Shown here: positions 36,026 to 48,900 of the stretch, piece after piece | How the letters are laid out: each line of letters begins with the position of its first letter | Position numbering within the stretch: the first letter of the stretch is position 1 | NCBI GenBank assembly: GCA_943737045.1 | Contig: CALSFV010000280.1 | Coordinates: forward strand, 310,001-374,000 | DNA: 64,000 nt | Reading direction: 5' to 3' | Origin: Parapristionchus giblindavisi | Taxonomy: Eukaryota; Nematoda; Chromadorea; Rhabditida; Diplogasteridae | Made by a program: the position numbers and the translations under genes | The notes under the pieces: generated by a model | Database searches by the model: none | What the model was told of the DNA's origin: nothing | What the model saw: only the letters and a program-made list of their open reading frames with translations

Positions 36026-36059
36026 ATTGGTACAGTGGGCACAAACAACACTATTGTCA

Positions 36060-36215
36060 AGATTATTCCATTGGTTCAGAGTTTTTTTTAAACATTTTCT
36101 ACGTTTAATCACTTTATCGAGATCAACTAACAGCAGTGGGTCGCCGGATCTGTATTGAAATGATATGGTTCCACTGATCCTTGTTTCTTGCAATGTTCAT
36201 AAAGCCTGGAATAAA
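36060..36215 (-). pseudogene. Reverse-transcriptase-like C-terminal remnant, copy 2
   Basis: The minus strand reads PGFMNIARNKDQWNHIISIQ followed by RRPTAVS and a stop. The A-x-N-K-D-Q-W ending corresponds to the A-x-D/N-R-x-x-W tail of non-LTR retrotransposon proteins. Confidence 0.55.
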
Positions 36216-36392
36216 ATTGGTTCAGAGTATATGTGAATATTTCTTGAGCTTTAAATAGTCTATCTATGGTTGTCTTCGCCTAATGTGCGAAACATTCGAT
36301 TCAATTAATTTCCCTGAAGAAGATTCTCTCAGAGATAACATAAAATGTTTACGAAGTCATGAACTGCACCCACATGTTTCACTTTTTCACTT

Positions 36393-36730
36393 AAAGGCCT
36401 GCCTGAGCCAATTTGAAACTCTCCACTCTGGCAACATTCTCTCGCTTTATTTGTTTACGAGAGAGTATTACCAATGCGGAGAGTAAAATCAGCTTGGGGT
36501 GTGCCTTTAAAGGCCTGAGTTAATTTGAAACTCTCCGCGCTGGTAATGCTCTCTCGTCTTCTTAGCTTACGAGAGAGTGTTACCAAATTGTTTAAAGTCT
36601 CATCCCGGCTTTTTACTGTCCTTAATGCCAATGCTCTCTCGTAGACAAAGAAAGCGAGAGAGTGCGGCCAGAGCGAAGTATTCACAATTAAGTCGGTGTG
36701 TTAAAATGAGCTCAGTACTGTGCCTTTAAG
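36393..36730. repeat. Cluster of three hairpin MITE family A copies
   Basis: Copies at about 36393-36512, 36510-36600 (right arm lost) and 36628-36730 lie head to tail. The first two join through TGTGCCTTTAAAGGCCTGAG, consistent with insertion into each other's TTTAAA end. Confidence 0.85.
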
Positions 36731-36737
36731 GATCTCA

Positions 36738-36867
36738 CTAGGGAAGTCGGTCAGGAAAGTCACTAAGTGCCCAAAGATCAGTACAAAACATCTCGTATTT
36801 TCAAGACCTATCGAATGACATATTTACCTTTACGAAGTCCGCGGTTGACCATACCGACTTCCCCTTG
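36738..36867. mobile_element. Tc4-like MITE, TCA target, 130 bp
   Basis: TCA direct repeats flank CTAGGGAAGTCGGTCA and a right end CCGACTTCCCCTTG. Only the outer 15-20 bp are inverted. Confidence 0.75.
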
Positions 36868-37418
36868 TCAGTCAGAGCTTTTTACTTCCTACGATGTACC
36901 GTATTTTTTAGATGAAAACCCCAGGCAACTAATGTGCTTTGAGTGATTTACTCTGACTTTTTTCGATTAATTGAAGAAAGAATTCTTAATTTCTGTGCCT
37001 ACTTCCTCGGTTTTCTGATCGTATTTTTTATTGCCATATGGTGTTAGACTTTCGCACACTCACGGAAAATTCTCTTACCAGTTAGATACTAGCTTGCTTC
37101 TAGATAGTTAGATTGTCTAACTGGACTGCGATAGAGTAAAGTTAGCTTACTCCAAACTCTACCAAAAGACACGTTGGATAATACTGTCTCGCTCGAGATA
37201 GTAACGGGGGCTGGGGTAAGCAAACTAAGTTCACATATGAGAACGTTTTCTAATTGTCGCGCCTTAGATATATACCTATAGCTGAAATCTGAGATAGTTT
37301 GCCGTCATTGTGTACTTTAGTACAGTGCATTTTTAGTATTACATAGTATTAAGTGCCCGCAGGACTTCGTGTGCCTTGAATAATGGGTTGTACCTTTATC
37401 TGTTTTACCTTTAAGCTC

Positions 37419-37725
37419 CTTAGCAATGGCATCATCTCTCAATGTGAACATCACAATTTCCGGTTGCCCATTCTGATGACACTCCTCTTTTCCAAATCTC
37501 CCGCTTTTTCTCTCTTTTTCACGCATCTTACGAGCCTCATGTTCCCCTTGCGCCCGAATGGTCTTCAACATGTTTGCTCACACAGGGAGTCTTGTAAGAA
37601 ATCCTATCTTTGGTTTCCTGTCTTTTCCTGGAACATCATTGGCGAAAGAAAACCCCAATTATGGATTGTTTGCTTACGAGACACAACATCGGCACGACAG
37701 CAGACACGACCTCATGCATGTCTAC
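37419..37725 (-). pseudogene. Possible decayed minus-strand gene
   Basis: 37571-37419 encodes a charged stretch (EHEARKMREKERKSGRFGKE, then PEIVMFTLRDDAIAKELK) ending at a GTAAAA donor. About 37725-37680 offers a short exon (VDMHEVVSAVVPMLCL) with AG before and GTAAGC after. The phases between them need a frameshift. The plus strand is also open here (37558-37761). No family recognised. Confidence 0.25.
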
Positions 37726-38009
37726 CCTGCGATTGCCTATTATTTGGGATTATTAAAGTAATACTAATTAGGAGCTCTCCATTGTTTCCCAATAACTTTG
37801 TCTGTGGAGATACAGTGTGTGGTCAATGGAAGAAATGGAAGAGTTTAAATTAGCGCGGTGAATTTTTGTTGTTTTCAAATTAGCGCGGCGTATTTTTATT
37901 AATTTTAAATTTATTAATGTTTCATAAGATGTCTCATTTTTCAGTCGCACCATGATCGTTCTCGAAAAGCTGTGTCCGAGAAGTTAGATTACCCAGCAAA
38001 ACGACAATG

Positions 38010-38275
38010 GCAAGGCTATTGAATCACGTGCTCGAATCTTTGAACTCCGTAACTCTATTATTGCTTGAACACGATCTCTACATTCCCGAATGAGTTCTTC
38101 AAGCTCTCTCTTCAGCTCTCTCTGTCTCTCTTCAAGCCACGTTCACTCGATTTCGTTGCGCACGTCTAACTGGATTCTCCAATTTCTCCACTTAATCATG
38201 TTGCCGCACGCGTTATCCACTTCACTAGGTCTCTTCAGTACCTTATCCTCTATCGCAGCCCCAGATTGCATTCAT
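38010..38275 (-). pseudogene. Decayed coiled-coil open stretch with one in-frame stop
   Basis: The minus strand reads about 85 codons: IEDKVLKRPSEVDNACGNMI, then WRNWRIQLDVRNEIE, a TGA, then WLEERQRELKRELEELIREC and further to TAA. The Glu/Arg/Leu heptad pattern looks like a coiled coil. One internal stop, no flanking exons found. Confidence 0.35.
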
Positions 38276-38297
38276 TTCAGTTTTTAACACACTTATG

Positions 38298-38403
38298 TAC
38301 TGTTACATTTGCCTTACGTGTCTACGCCGTAACCCCCTCCGTCGCGTCGGACAGGCGGCGGAGGGGGTTACGGCGTAGACACGTAAGGCAAATGTAACAG
38401 TGC
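38298..38403. repeat. GC-rich palindromic repeat family C
   Basis: GTTACATTTGCCTTACGTGT, then CTACGCCGTAACCCCCTCCG, a short loop, then the complement. Nearly perfect. Confidence 0.92.
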
Positions 38404-38686
38404 ATTAGCAAGAGTTTAATTCGTCGATGGCTCTGGTCTTCATGGTGTTCCAATTCTTGTTATTGGCATCGTTAGTATAGCTTAACCTGTCTTCCGAAAT
38501 CTTGTCGGAGGTCTTCCTTTTTGTCGGCCCACTGATGCATCAGAAATAGTGTGCGATGTGCAGATCCCATTAGCCATGGGTTTGACTGGATTGTTCCTTG
38601 TAAATTATAGATTTAGTGCGGTTGGTTTTCTGTTCGATCTCTGTGTTTCCCATTTAATGCTGTTATCTATTCATCGCTTTTAAATA

Positions 38687-38803
38687 TAGAGTGACCTCTC
38701 TCAATGGCCTCTTCATTAAGCACACTATTTCTGTGTTCTCTAACAACGAGAGAGCATAGTGCGTTGAAGAGACCGTTGACAAAGGTGTCAAACCCCTTTA
38801 AGG
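38687..38803. repeat. Hairpin MITE family B copy
   Basis: AGAGTGACCTCTCTCAATGG to GAGACCGTTGACAAAGGTG, then CCCCTTTAA. Confidence 0.75.
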
Positions 38804-39765
38804 TAGGGCTGTATGAACCAAATTGAGTTTACAGGTCCGAGGCGTTCGTTGCAAACACCCAAATTAAATTTTAAGCATAAATTGAATTGTCAAACCCCTT
38901 TAAATATCGAATGTCCATGCAAATCGGTAAAACTTATCTTTGTTATATGCAAGGGATGAGTTGTATGTAAGAAGTTAGAATGACCAATCAATTAGCGTAG
39001 TGGTAAATGTACTGACTACTTAACAAAATTTCGCTCCTTTGCCTTTAATATCAAGCAAGATTTATTGATGTTTCTAACGAATTAGCATAAAATAGATATA
39101 ACTTTAAAATGACTTTTGTCATCTTTCTGGCTTCATAGATCGTTCACGAAAATATTCGTGGGACTCCACCTTTAATGTTCTCTTATTTTCCGCAAATGCC
39201 AGTTTTGCTCCCCGTGATGAAATCGTAATATTTACTTCGAAATTCGTTTTAACATATAGCACGAATTTCGATTTTACTGTTGTCCGTTTCTGATCGCTCG
39301 GAATATCCCACAGTCCCATGCAATTTTCCTGTGAAAGCCAGGCAGGTAACAGCAAACCTCAACCCTGATATCCCTCAGGAATCACATCATAATTTCACTG
39401 TCCAATCGCAATTATTTAATTTCAACTACTGTAGCGCCTCGGGCGTAGATAACTTATTATTATTATTATCCCACATTTCACAGCGATTCTCCTGTGAAAG
39501 CCAGACAGGTGACATACTACTACAAAAGGAATTGTAAATGGTAACTGGTCACTGTATCTACTTGTCTGCTTTCTGCAAGTATATTCATGCACAGCGATCA
39601 TATTATACCTTATTATACCTTATTATTCTTATATACTATTGATATTGTCTATGTGAAGCCAAATAGAGGAGGACAAGATAGATGTTAGATTTATTTCAAG
39701 ACGTTTAGACAATATCAATATTCATTCATAATGACAAGAATAACAAAGCTCTATTTATTCTTATA

Positions 39766-39892
<127 letters not shown>

Positions 39893-40163
39893 CCTTATTA
39901 TACCTTATTATTATACCTGATTATACTGTTTCATCACCCAGTTCCCTTCTTTCCTATGTTCGTTTTCGCACATTTCATGTCACTTTATTTTATTTCGTTA
40001 TTTAAAAAAAAATATACATTTGCCTATCTTATGAATAAATTGGATAACGTAATTGTAACTTCTATCCGTGTTGTGTTTCGTTCATCATTTATTAATTTCT
40101 AGTTCCTAAATTTGGCCTAATCATTCATTTTTTAAATTAATTTAATATTTTAATTTAATTAAG

Positions 40164-40226
40164 ATGGATGACGACGAATTCGACTACACAAATTACGTGA
40201 AAAATGTGAGAAGGCTCGATTTTCAG
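40164..40226 (+). CDS. Possible alternative first exon of the GPCR gene
   Basis: An ATG directly after an AAG acceptor-like end opens 21 codons: MDDDEFDYTNY, VKNVRRLDFQ. A GTGAAT donor follows in phase 0. The TM1 exon of the receptor (46012) also begins in phase 0. The acidic, tyrosine-containing start resembles N-termini of peptide receptors that carry sulfated tyrosines. If used, it would replace the 8-residue start at 45917 and add a 5.8-kb intron. It could also belong to an unseen gene. Confidence 0.4.
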
Positions 40227-40545
40227 GTGAATTTTAATTCATTTTTTTAAAATATTTCACTTTAGCAGCGATTATTGTCACTTATTTAAATGATTTAAAA
40301 AATCTTTCATTTAACACTTATGTATATCACTTCACTTCACTAATATTTCACTTGCATCAGTAAACTTTTCATATTCTGTCTCTCATCTCTCAGGCGTCTA
40401 ACCTTTCATATGTTTTCTATAATTTTATATGCTTGTTCAGTACGATGTAGCATCTATCACTCTTATTACCCTAATCAAACTTTCAAGCTGACGCATCAAC
40501 TTAACTATGCCATTTACTATGTTAGTGCAATTGTGTTATTTTAAA

Positions 40546-40655
40546 GAATCACCCGAACTAGTTTTTGAAACTCTCCGCTCTGGCAACACTCTCTCGTAAA
40601 CAAAGAAAGCGAGAGATCATTGTCAGAGCGGAAAGTAATGATAGCTCGGGGTGTT
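40546..40655. repeat. Hairpin MITE family A copy
   Basis: ATCACCCGAACTAGTTTTTG to AGCTCGGGGTGTTATTTC. Confidence 0.8.
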
Positions 40656-40701
40656 ATTTCTTCAGATGTACACATGCATCTTAAAAGCGTGTAGAGACTA
40701 A

Positions 40702-40799
40702 CTAGGGAATGGTTTTTGTGGTGGCAGAAATTACGGAGAGTGACCTACATAGCGATAATCAGCATGGTCGATTCCCTAGATTCCAAAACCGTTCCCTAG
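40702..40799. mobile_element. Tc4-like MITE, TAA target, 98 bp
   Basis: TAA repeats flank CTAGGGAATGGTTTTTG and CAAAACCGTTCCCTAG. C. elegans Tc4 ends are known to begin CTAGGGAATG, so the terminus is nearly the same. Confidence 0.85.
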
Positions 40800-41235
40800 T
40801 AAGTCAAGGGTTACAATCCCCGTTGTTCTATTCCAATGCAAGCGGGATTATCCAAGTACTTACTCTGCACTCTCTCCAGTTCGCATACTATTTCGCCCTT
40901 TTCTAACGACGAGAACGCCCTTTAAAGTGATTATAGCCGCACTCCAGGAACTTTTTGCAAACACATCTACCACCCCCTCAGGGCACTTAACGGAAGCTTT
41001 TTGTCAAGAAGTTCCCACACTATTTCCTCGAATTCTGGCAATAAAAGTTACTTATGCGATGAAAATGTCTCTAAAGAAATACGGGCTATTTTGCTGAATT
41101 CGCAGAAAATTGTCGTTTTTTCCAAAATTCCACTATTCCCTTATTTGTGATCCAATATCGATAAGAATTGGTTCAATCCGATATATCACAACCATGCAAA
41201 CATACTAAATGATGAAGAGAAACGGTTGACTGTTA

Positions 41236-41350
41236 AAGGGAGCGTTACCTCACTCAATTGTCTCTTCATTGCGCACACTATTTTTCTGTTCTCTAACAAC
41301 GAGAGAGCATTGCGCGTCGAAGAGACCATTGAGTTACGGTTACGCTCCCT
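41236..41350. repeat. Hairpin MITE family B, reference copy
   Basis: TTAA on both sides of AGGGAGCGTTACCTCACTCA and the near complement ending GTTACGCTCCCT. The core has TTCTCTAACAACGAGAGAGC. This copy shows the TTAA flanks best. Confidence 0.88.
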
Positions 41351-42417
41351 TTAAGGGTTATGGCTGAAACACTAAAATATTATAAAATATTGTCCAGCAC
41401 TGTATGTTCGCATTCATGTAGAATCTAACATTTTTAAGCATTTTTTTATTAGACTTCTAACATGAAAATTAACTAATGAAACTAGTGAAGCTTCCAGTCT
41501 ACTGCACTAATGATTTTGCATTAATCCGTTCTTGTGCTGAAAAATAAAACTTTCGAGAATAGTAACTGCACTCGCATAACTGTCATTATAATTTCCGAAA
41601 ATAGCTCCCTTCAATGTCAAATATTTACTCAAATATATTGGTGAATCTTTCTCAGCGGTCTAATTTTAACTTCAAATTCGCCTATTTCCTTGTTGAGACA
41701 AACAAAGAAGTTGAGTCTGCAGCGCACAAAAGTCGTTATTCCGAATTTGATTGCGATCCAGAAGCACAGCGTTTCGAGAGCGATCGTAAAAAAGTGACAC
41801 TATTTCTCTGCTATCTGACCACGTTCTCTTCATTTGAAACACTATTTCTTTGTAATCCCAAAAGCTTTTCTAGGTGAACAAGCATCCTTTTTTAAATTTT
41901 TTTGAAAACTGTAATGAAAAGAAATTAAAATATGCTGTGAAATATTCATAGATCACTCCGGACCAGGGTTTTTTAACGTAGAATCCTCTTCGTCCTCCTA
42001 ACTTGGTATCTATATTTCGTTTTCAGCAAACACTAGACTATTTCGAAATAAATTCAATCGTTTACAGTCTTTTTTTTTGAGAAAATTGAATTTCGAATGG
42101 AAATATACACTACACTATATTATATTTTTTCACATGCTATAATATGATTTTGTAAAACGAGAAATTCTAAATATATTCCTGCAGATTTTGTGATGTCATG
42201 TTGAGTCTCTCACAGTCTTCTGGCATAACAATAAGGGCGGATGAGAACTATTTCGCAATCTCGTCTTTGAGATTACAGTGGACTCATCCGAACTAGCGCC
42301 ACAACAAGCCATGTTTCTTTGAAATCGAGACAACCGAGGGAGTATTGCATTCTTGAATTTTTTGTTATGTCGAGCGCTCGTTCTGGCATTCTGAATCAGA
42401 AAAGTGTCATCTGTCAA

Positions 42418-42605
42418 GTGTGCGAAAAATGAGCCAAACCTCTTTCAAGGCGAAAGTAGTAAAAGCCTCTGGGTTTAGTATTTTGTCATCCGAGAACTGC
42501 TTGGTTTTGATCCAATGGGCAGTGAAACATTTGTTTCTCATGTTCATTTGAAAAACGAAACGCCCGTTGTATGTATTGGTTTTCATCTCGTGAAATATGT
42601 TAAAG
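42418..42605 (-). other. Unrecognised open stretch, possibly a gene relic
   Basis: On the minus strand FHEMKTNTYNGRFVFQMNMR, then KCFTAHWIKTKQFSDDKILN and ALKEVWLIFRTLDR to TGA (about 62 codons). The adjacent 42417-42196 is open in another frame (DTFLIQNARTSARHNKKFKN), which suggests a frameshifted longer coding sequence. A family A MITE abuts its upstream end. No family recognised. Confidence 0.3.
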
Positions 42606-42694
42606 GCACATCCTTAGCTAACTTTACTCTCTCGCAAATAAAGCAAGCGAGATAATTTGGTCAGAATGGAGATTTCAAATTAACTTGGGGTGGG
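42602..42694. repeat. Hairpin MITE family A copy
   Basis: TTAAAGGCACATCCTTAGCT to AAATTAACTTGGGGTGGGCC. Confidence 0.7.
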
Positions 42695-42774
42695 CCAAAA
42701 CTTTATCTTTGTCACCTGCTGACTAGATAGCATTACACTCTGAATATACCGTTTCTTTGTGTTAAAACATTTTA

Positions 42775-42870
42775 AGCACTTTATCTAGATCAGCAATGCG
42801 GTAGGATCTGTAGTGGTATGAGTTGGTTCCACTAGTCCTTGTTTCTGCCACTGTTGAAGCCTTTGAGAAT
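42775..42870 (-). pseudogene. Reverse-transcriptase-like C-terminal remnant, copy 3
   Basis: The minus strand reads KGFNSGRNKD, a stop, WNQLIPLQILPHC, matching copies at 36060 and 53750 base by base around the GTTCCACTAGTCCTTG and CTTTATC words. Confidence 0.45.
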
Positions 42871-43180
42871 TAATCGTTATCGTTTTTTTTTCCTTTTTGC
42901 AGCTATTTTGAAAACAATTTTGAATAGTTATGAGGATCCCTCTATTAGAGAAAGAAAGTGTCTGCTCCATCTCTGTTGTGAGGTAACTTCATGGGTTATT
43001 TATTCTCTCTCGTTCAATTCGCCCGTAAGCACTCAAAATATATTAAATTGTATTATTCTCAAGAGTGCCAGAGAGCCAATAGTCCCAGTTTCCTGTTTTC
43101 AAAGCACTATCCCCCCTTTTGGTGCGTCGCCTCGTCTCTACAACTGAAAAAATGGTTTACCCCTTTTGAAAAGTGATGCC

Positions 43181-43282
43181 CCGAGTATATTTTAAATCCC
43201 CCGCTCTGGCTACGCTCTCTTTATCTGCAAGAGAGTAATGTCAATGAGGAGTAAAAATAGCTTGGGGTGGCAATCCTTTAAA
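43181..43282. repeat. Hairpin MITE family A copy
   Basis: TGCCCCGAGTATATTTTAAA to TAGCTTGGGGTGGCAATCC. Confidence 0.65.
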
Positions 43283-43727
43283 GTGAAGGTCCCAGAAAAT
43301 CTCTTTTTCAAATTTCTACGCGCCACAATTGGGAGTAGCGCCGCATTCAAAAGGCATACCTCTGGCATATATGAATAACATAAGATAAGATTTAGTGCAG
43401 TCAACGTGTAGAATACGTGTCAGGACAGGGGATAGACGATTTGATCATGGGTTTTTGGGAAATGGCACTTTACAATGGTATTTTACCAAATGATACTTTA
43501 TGAAATGTTTTTATGTAATAGAGAAAAGTCCCTGTCCCATAGCAAGCTTCATCACTTTCGCATACTCAATAAATATCAGCATATTTGGTCGTTCATAAAC
43601 TCTGGCCGTAGTCTTTCACAGATCAGAGGGATAATTAGGGGATCGCTCGAAACAACGTTACATCATCATATTACACCTTTTGAAAATGTTGTTGATTTGA
43701 ACTATACATAATAGTAGATATGCATCA

Positions 43728-43848
43728 AACCCCGAGCAAATCTGACACTCTACGCTCTGGCACTGTTCTCTTGCTTTCTCAGTCAGCTCTCTGCTCCAGC
43801 AATGTTGCCAGCGCGGAAAGTTTCAAATTAGCTGGGGGTGTGCTTTAA
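43728..43848. repeat. Hairpin MITE family A copy
   Basis: AACCCCGAGCAAATCTGACA to CAAATTAGCTGGGGGTGTGC. Loop enlarged. Confidence 0.75.
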
Positions 43849-44885
43849 AGGATGTACTTCTCAAAATCATATATCTTCAGTTAGACTCGGGAAATAGTGC
43901 ATGCCAAACATAATTTTGTTTCATTGATTTCAGTGCTATCTGATACATTCATGCATCCTAATTGCGTAGAATTGAACTTTGATGGTTCAGTTAAAAATGT
44001 GTTATTTCTTCTTAAGACCCCAATGATCTGTCAAAGACGGTAGACATGAAAAAGAAAACTTATTTATGAGGATATATTATTATTATTATTATAAAAACAG
44101 GAATAATTGGCGATGACGCAACGTCTTTGGTTCCATGTATTTACTTGATCTCTTTGAACAGAATAAATGTTCTATCGGAGACGGAAAGATAAAAAAAATA
44201 CAAGCTGGTTCCCTGTACCTGACATGTAACAAAAAAACTAACAAAGAACTAACAAACTGTAAATGTAAAAGAATTCTGGCAAATATTTTTTTAAAATAAT
44301 AATTGATGATAATTTCCAAATTTGATCATAAGTGATATGCTTTTAGTCGATGTGTAGTGTCTTGAAGCGTTTTGAATAAAGCGTTCTTTTCGCACTGAAT
44401 ATGAGGTTTTTCTCAGTCTTTTTTTCAATACGAGGAATAACCTAATTACGGAGACGGATCTTTCTTATATAATGTAATTTAATATTGAACGCCCGTAATT
44501 GCTTTTCAGATGTTTTGGAAAATATTTCAAGTTGGTCAGCGAATCAAAGATTTGCCCTGAGGGCAAAAGACAGGGCATAGAGCATGCGACCAATGATGAG
44601 AGAGCACGCGAAAGGAGAGAGTCAGATAGCGAGACTTCCTGGACTGGAGATCTCGTTTCGAGTATACGTGTAGGTGGGACGAGAGATCGAAAAGAAGAGT
44701 TTAAGGACCGGAAATATATCGTGTTGGAATAATTCTGCGATATTGGAGAGATATAGGACAGACTGCGTAATCCCGCGGTACAGTAGGTCCGAAGAAGAGA
44801 TTAGACCCGCGACTCAATTGTTCCCGAATTATCACATGCATTTCCCCATTGAGAAATCATGAAAATCAATATTTCGAAAATAATA

Positions 44886-44961
44886 AAACTCTCTCGCAGA
44901 CAATTGCGAGATAGCGTTGCCAGAGCGGAGAGTTAAATTAGCATTGAATATGACTTTAAAA
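44886..44961. repeat. Hairpin MITE family A, right half
   Basis: AAACTCTCTCGCAGACAATT to AGAGTTAAATTAGCATTGAA. Confidence 0.65.
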
Positions 44962-45439
44962 GAAATTCGAGACAGCAAAGGTCATGCTGGGTTCGCGCCT
45001 GTCTAGACATCCCGCTTCCTCGTTCGCTGTCCATAAATAATGCCGTTAGATTTTATTATTTTTGTGCTCGGTTGAAGTCACGCTCTTGTATTTTGATGCG
45101 CACGCGTCAACAACTTTACCGAGCTGTACAGTGCTACTGTAGTATATGTCGACCGGAAAAAAATAAATATTTACATAAAATAATATTGATTAACTCAACG
45201 CACGGGACTGATTGTGAGAGCACATTTCTCCTATATGGGCGACAGAAGTCCCAAGTTTTGTGCATACAATTTACCCATATATTGCTAAAAAAGGCCTAAA
45301 AGGTAACGATTTGAATATGTGCAAATAGTTCGCAAACTATCACTACGGATATCTAAATATTGATTAAAATACATTTAAAAAAAGATCAACTCCACCCACG
45401 GGTATTGTCTATCTAGTGTGGATTCCCTATTAGCTCCAC

Positions 45440-45562
45440 TATCTATATATCTCCCACTACCTCTACCTCTACCCTTAGCTCTCCCTCTTCCTCTCCCTCT
45501 CCCTCTCCCTCTCCCTCTCCCTCTCCCTCTCCCTCTCCCTCTCCCTCTCCCTCTCCCTCTCT
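45440..45562. repeat. (CTCCCT)n minisatellite upstream of the GPCR gene
   Basis: About 14 pure CTCCCT units preceded by degenerate CTACCTCTACC. It lies 350 bp before the start codon. The pyrimidine strand is the coding strand. Confidence 0.97.
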
Positions 45563-45774
45563 CGTCCACTCCATTCAGAAGCCTCCGGCTTCCTTCAATA
45601 TCCTTTGCTCCATTCATTCACTAACCGATGAATTATTCAATTCTCTCAAAGTTGAGAGAATGGAAAAGAATAAAAGAATACCCTCTTTATTCGAGAGTTA
45701 GAGAGTTAGAGAGGGTTAGAGTCATCGCGATGGGTTTTCAGTGAGGTATGCAGGCAGGAGAAAGCGAGGGAGGA

Positions 45775-45912
45775 GGGGATAAAAGGGGCGTGGCGTATAT
45801 CATCGCTCTCTCACGCACACACATACGGCCAGAAGTAGTAGTCTCCCTGTTGCTTCCGTGTTCTGGTTATTCTTTGATCTTTGATCGTTGATCTTTTATC
45901 TCTACTACTCAG
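45775..45912 (+). promoter_or_regulatory. Putative promoter and trans-splice acceptor of the GPCR gene
   Basis: GGATAAAAGG (TATA-like) is followed by GGGGCGTGGC (Sp1/KLF-type box) at about 45784. Then come several TTTGATC words and a good acceptor ending CTACTACTCAG just before the start codon, as expected for spliced-leader addition in nematodes. Inferred from sequence only. Confidence 0.45.
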
Positions 45913-45916
45913 TTCG

Positions 45917-48900
45917 ATGGGCATGAATTGGACAACGTCGGTAAGAACACAAATTGATTTTTTCAAACAAAAACTTGATTATTGATCGATTAATCAATCA
46001 ATAAATCGCAGGGCTATCGACAGTATGTCGCGTACACGTACATCGGCTTCAACATCATCGGATTCGCGGTGAACGTCTGGGTACGGTATCTTTATTGATT
46101 GATTTCCGGTTCGGGTGGGCCTTTAAAGGCATACCTCGTGCTGATTTGATGCCATTGCTCTGATCGCAAGATATGCATGCGAAAAGCCTTTGGGGCACTC
46201 CCCAAGCTTTTACTGACACTTCATTCAACGACGTTATAATTGATTTCTTCTGATTTTGCAAAAGAACTGTCACTAGGTCGGATGAGAACCGATGAATAAT
46301 AACCGACTGGATGTTACCTATTTGCGTGCTTGGTCTATTCATTAGCGCGAGTCTCTCATAGGTAAATAATTCTTATCCAGTCGATTCTTATTCATCGGTT
46401 CCCCGGTTCTTTTTCATCGGTTCCCGGTTCTCATCCGACCTAGTACCCGAGAACGCCCCTTGCTTCCTTGCTCAGCCAAATATATACCTCGATGGTGATG
46501 ATGTCAGGATTGAGCACTCAGAAAACGTTGAAACAGCACTAATTCGAATCAGCCTCTCAAGATTCGGTTTCCGGTGTAGAACCCGCTCGCACTGTCCTAG
46601 CATCAAAATTACAGAGACTAAACGGAGTCCGGAAGTTTTTTCATATGCTCATGCCAAAAAAGCTTATGTATGTATTGATTTGAAGAGTTACGCATGCAAA
46701 TATTGGTTAAAAAAACATTGCTGTTGCAGGAGAGTCCTGCGAGGTTTTTTTATATTGTTATAAAACATTGAAGATATGTTTAAAAAAAATTATTGTTAAA
46801 AAAACGAGAGCGTTTGTTGAATTTTATCACGGAAATATGCCGAATCTAATATTTTTCGGGATTTTCATGCAATTTTCGGACGGGTTTTGGTGTTTAGCAA
46901 CTGCAAAAGGGACAGTGCAAACTTTCATAGGTCACAGTCCCCACATAACCAATAATAATTTAATTGATTGAGTAGATATTATTAAATTTAAAAAAAAATT
47001 AAGCTGTAAATTAAAATAATAAAGAACGAAGGAATATTTTTCCATTGGTTATAATTGTGTTTATCGTTTGGATGACAACGTATTTAATAGCTATTTTTCT
47101 TCTTTTAACTATGCTTTCTTCGTTTGTCATCATAAAGGCTAATGCTACTCGTCGCTCTTGCAACACTCTCTCTAGACAAAGAAAGCGAAAGAGCATTACC
47201 CGTGTGGAAAGTTTCATATTAGCTCGGGGTGTGCTTTGAAAGTTGGTTACTCTGTACGTTGGAACAGAATTTTTTTTAATCTTACAAGTGAGAGAAGATT
47301 GTTTTCGAGAAGATTGTATTTATGTTGAGCGGTCGTTCTGGCTTTTAAAATCTGAAGAGCACTGTGGGGATGCACTAAGCTCTATTGTCAATGGAGAAAG
47401 TATTATATTCTTATAAAACAATTGTTATTATTATTATGAGACATAAAGCAGCGTTTGACACGACCATTAAAGTGAATAGTAGCCATTACCGTAGCCCTTA
47501 CCGTATCTTAAAGTAACCGTAACCGTTATCAACTATCTCCATATTAGTGATTACCCTTGAAATGTGCATATATTATAGTGTTTCATGTAGGCGTCGTATG
47601 CAACTGAAGGCATGTATATAGATAGTAAGATTTGAAATATAATTAGGATGACGAATCTGACCCTTTGCACATATTTGCGTCTTGCGAAACTAATAAACAA
47701 CTATTTATTAATTTCGATTTAGTGAATAAATATTATTATAATATTATTATAATTATAATAATAATAATATTATTATTATTGGCACATTGCTAGTTAACTT
47801 ATTTAATCAAAACATTTATATTTAAAGTGCATGCATACTTATTCTTGCACATCTATTAATAATATTAATTTAATTATTATAAATTTTTAACGAAAAAAGC
47901 TATCTTTTTTTTCTAAAGCCATGCAATTCGTTATATGCCGCTGATACAATTCCGCCTGAGCCAGACATTTTTTTCTGTCATAGTGTCAGAACAACTGCCT
48001 CCCTCACAGTAAACATCCCCAGTAGTAGGAGCTCAACAAAGGCAAAGACAAAGAACCGTGTAATTTTCTTTTGCTTTTTCTTCCTCAGAAGGCTTGAACA
48101 TCACCCAAGCCTACTGAGGCTTAGCCAAAACATACGCAATATTAATGAGGCTTTAGCACGTGAGGATGAGCATCGTCAATAATAGATATGTTTTCACGTA
48201 GCGCGGAGCGTTTTAAATTACCCTGGGGTCCCCTTAAATCGGGCACAAAAGATGGCATGACTGCGTTTCTGTAACGAGAAACAGCACATTATTTTTTGCC
48301 TTTTCCCCATTATTTTAGTAATCCCCGGGTAATGGTTTATGTGTACATTATAACGTGACTTCTCCCGAATATACATATTACCCAAATCTTTCCTCTGAAA
48401 AAAAAACTACCAAGATGACTGGTGTGAATATTGTTCACTGGATTCATGAATCACTGCATTGTGATATTTATAAGCGACCAAAGTTCGATCAAAACAATCG
48501 TAGGCTAGACTTTTAGTGGCTTTTTCAATCAGCGTCATGGAACCGTTTTTCACTCAAAGTTCTAGTCTAACCGTCAACAAAATTTTGATTCAGATCAAAC
48601 AACAAAATTATGGAATGGTCTAGTGCATTTCCTGCACTACAAGTACCTTTTATAGGTACACCCCGGCAAATTTTGAAACTCTCAGGCGACGCTCTTTCGC
48701 TTACTTTGCCCTCGAGATAGTGTGGCCAGAGAGTACAATTAGCTTTGGGTGCGCCTTTACGGGTGCATCAGTTTTCGAATCGTTTACTTTCCTTGCATGA
48801 GCAGATACAATACAATACATTTATCTTATCAGCACTAAGTGCAGAAGAGTAAGTCAGGGGCAGGGGGAAGTTTCTTGCAAGTTCTTATTCTTCCGTCTCT

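Noticed and set aside
38995..39040. A-box-like TTAGCGTAGTGGTAAA suggesting a tRNA
   Set aside because: No B-box or T-stem follows; too little to call a tRNA.
45375..45624. Leu/Pro- and Arg/Gly-repeat open frames
   Set aside because: Readings of the CTCCCT minisatellite upstream of the GPCR gene.
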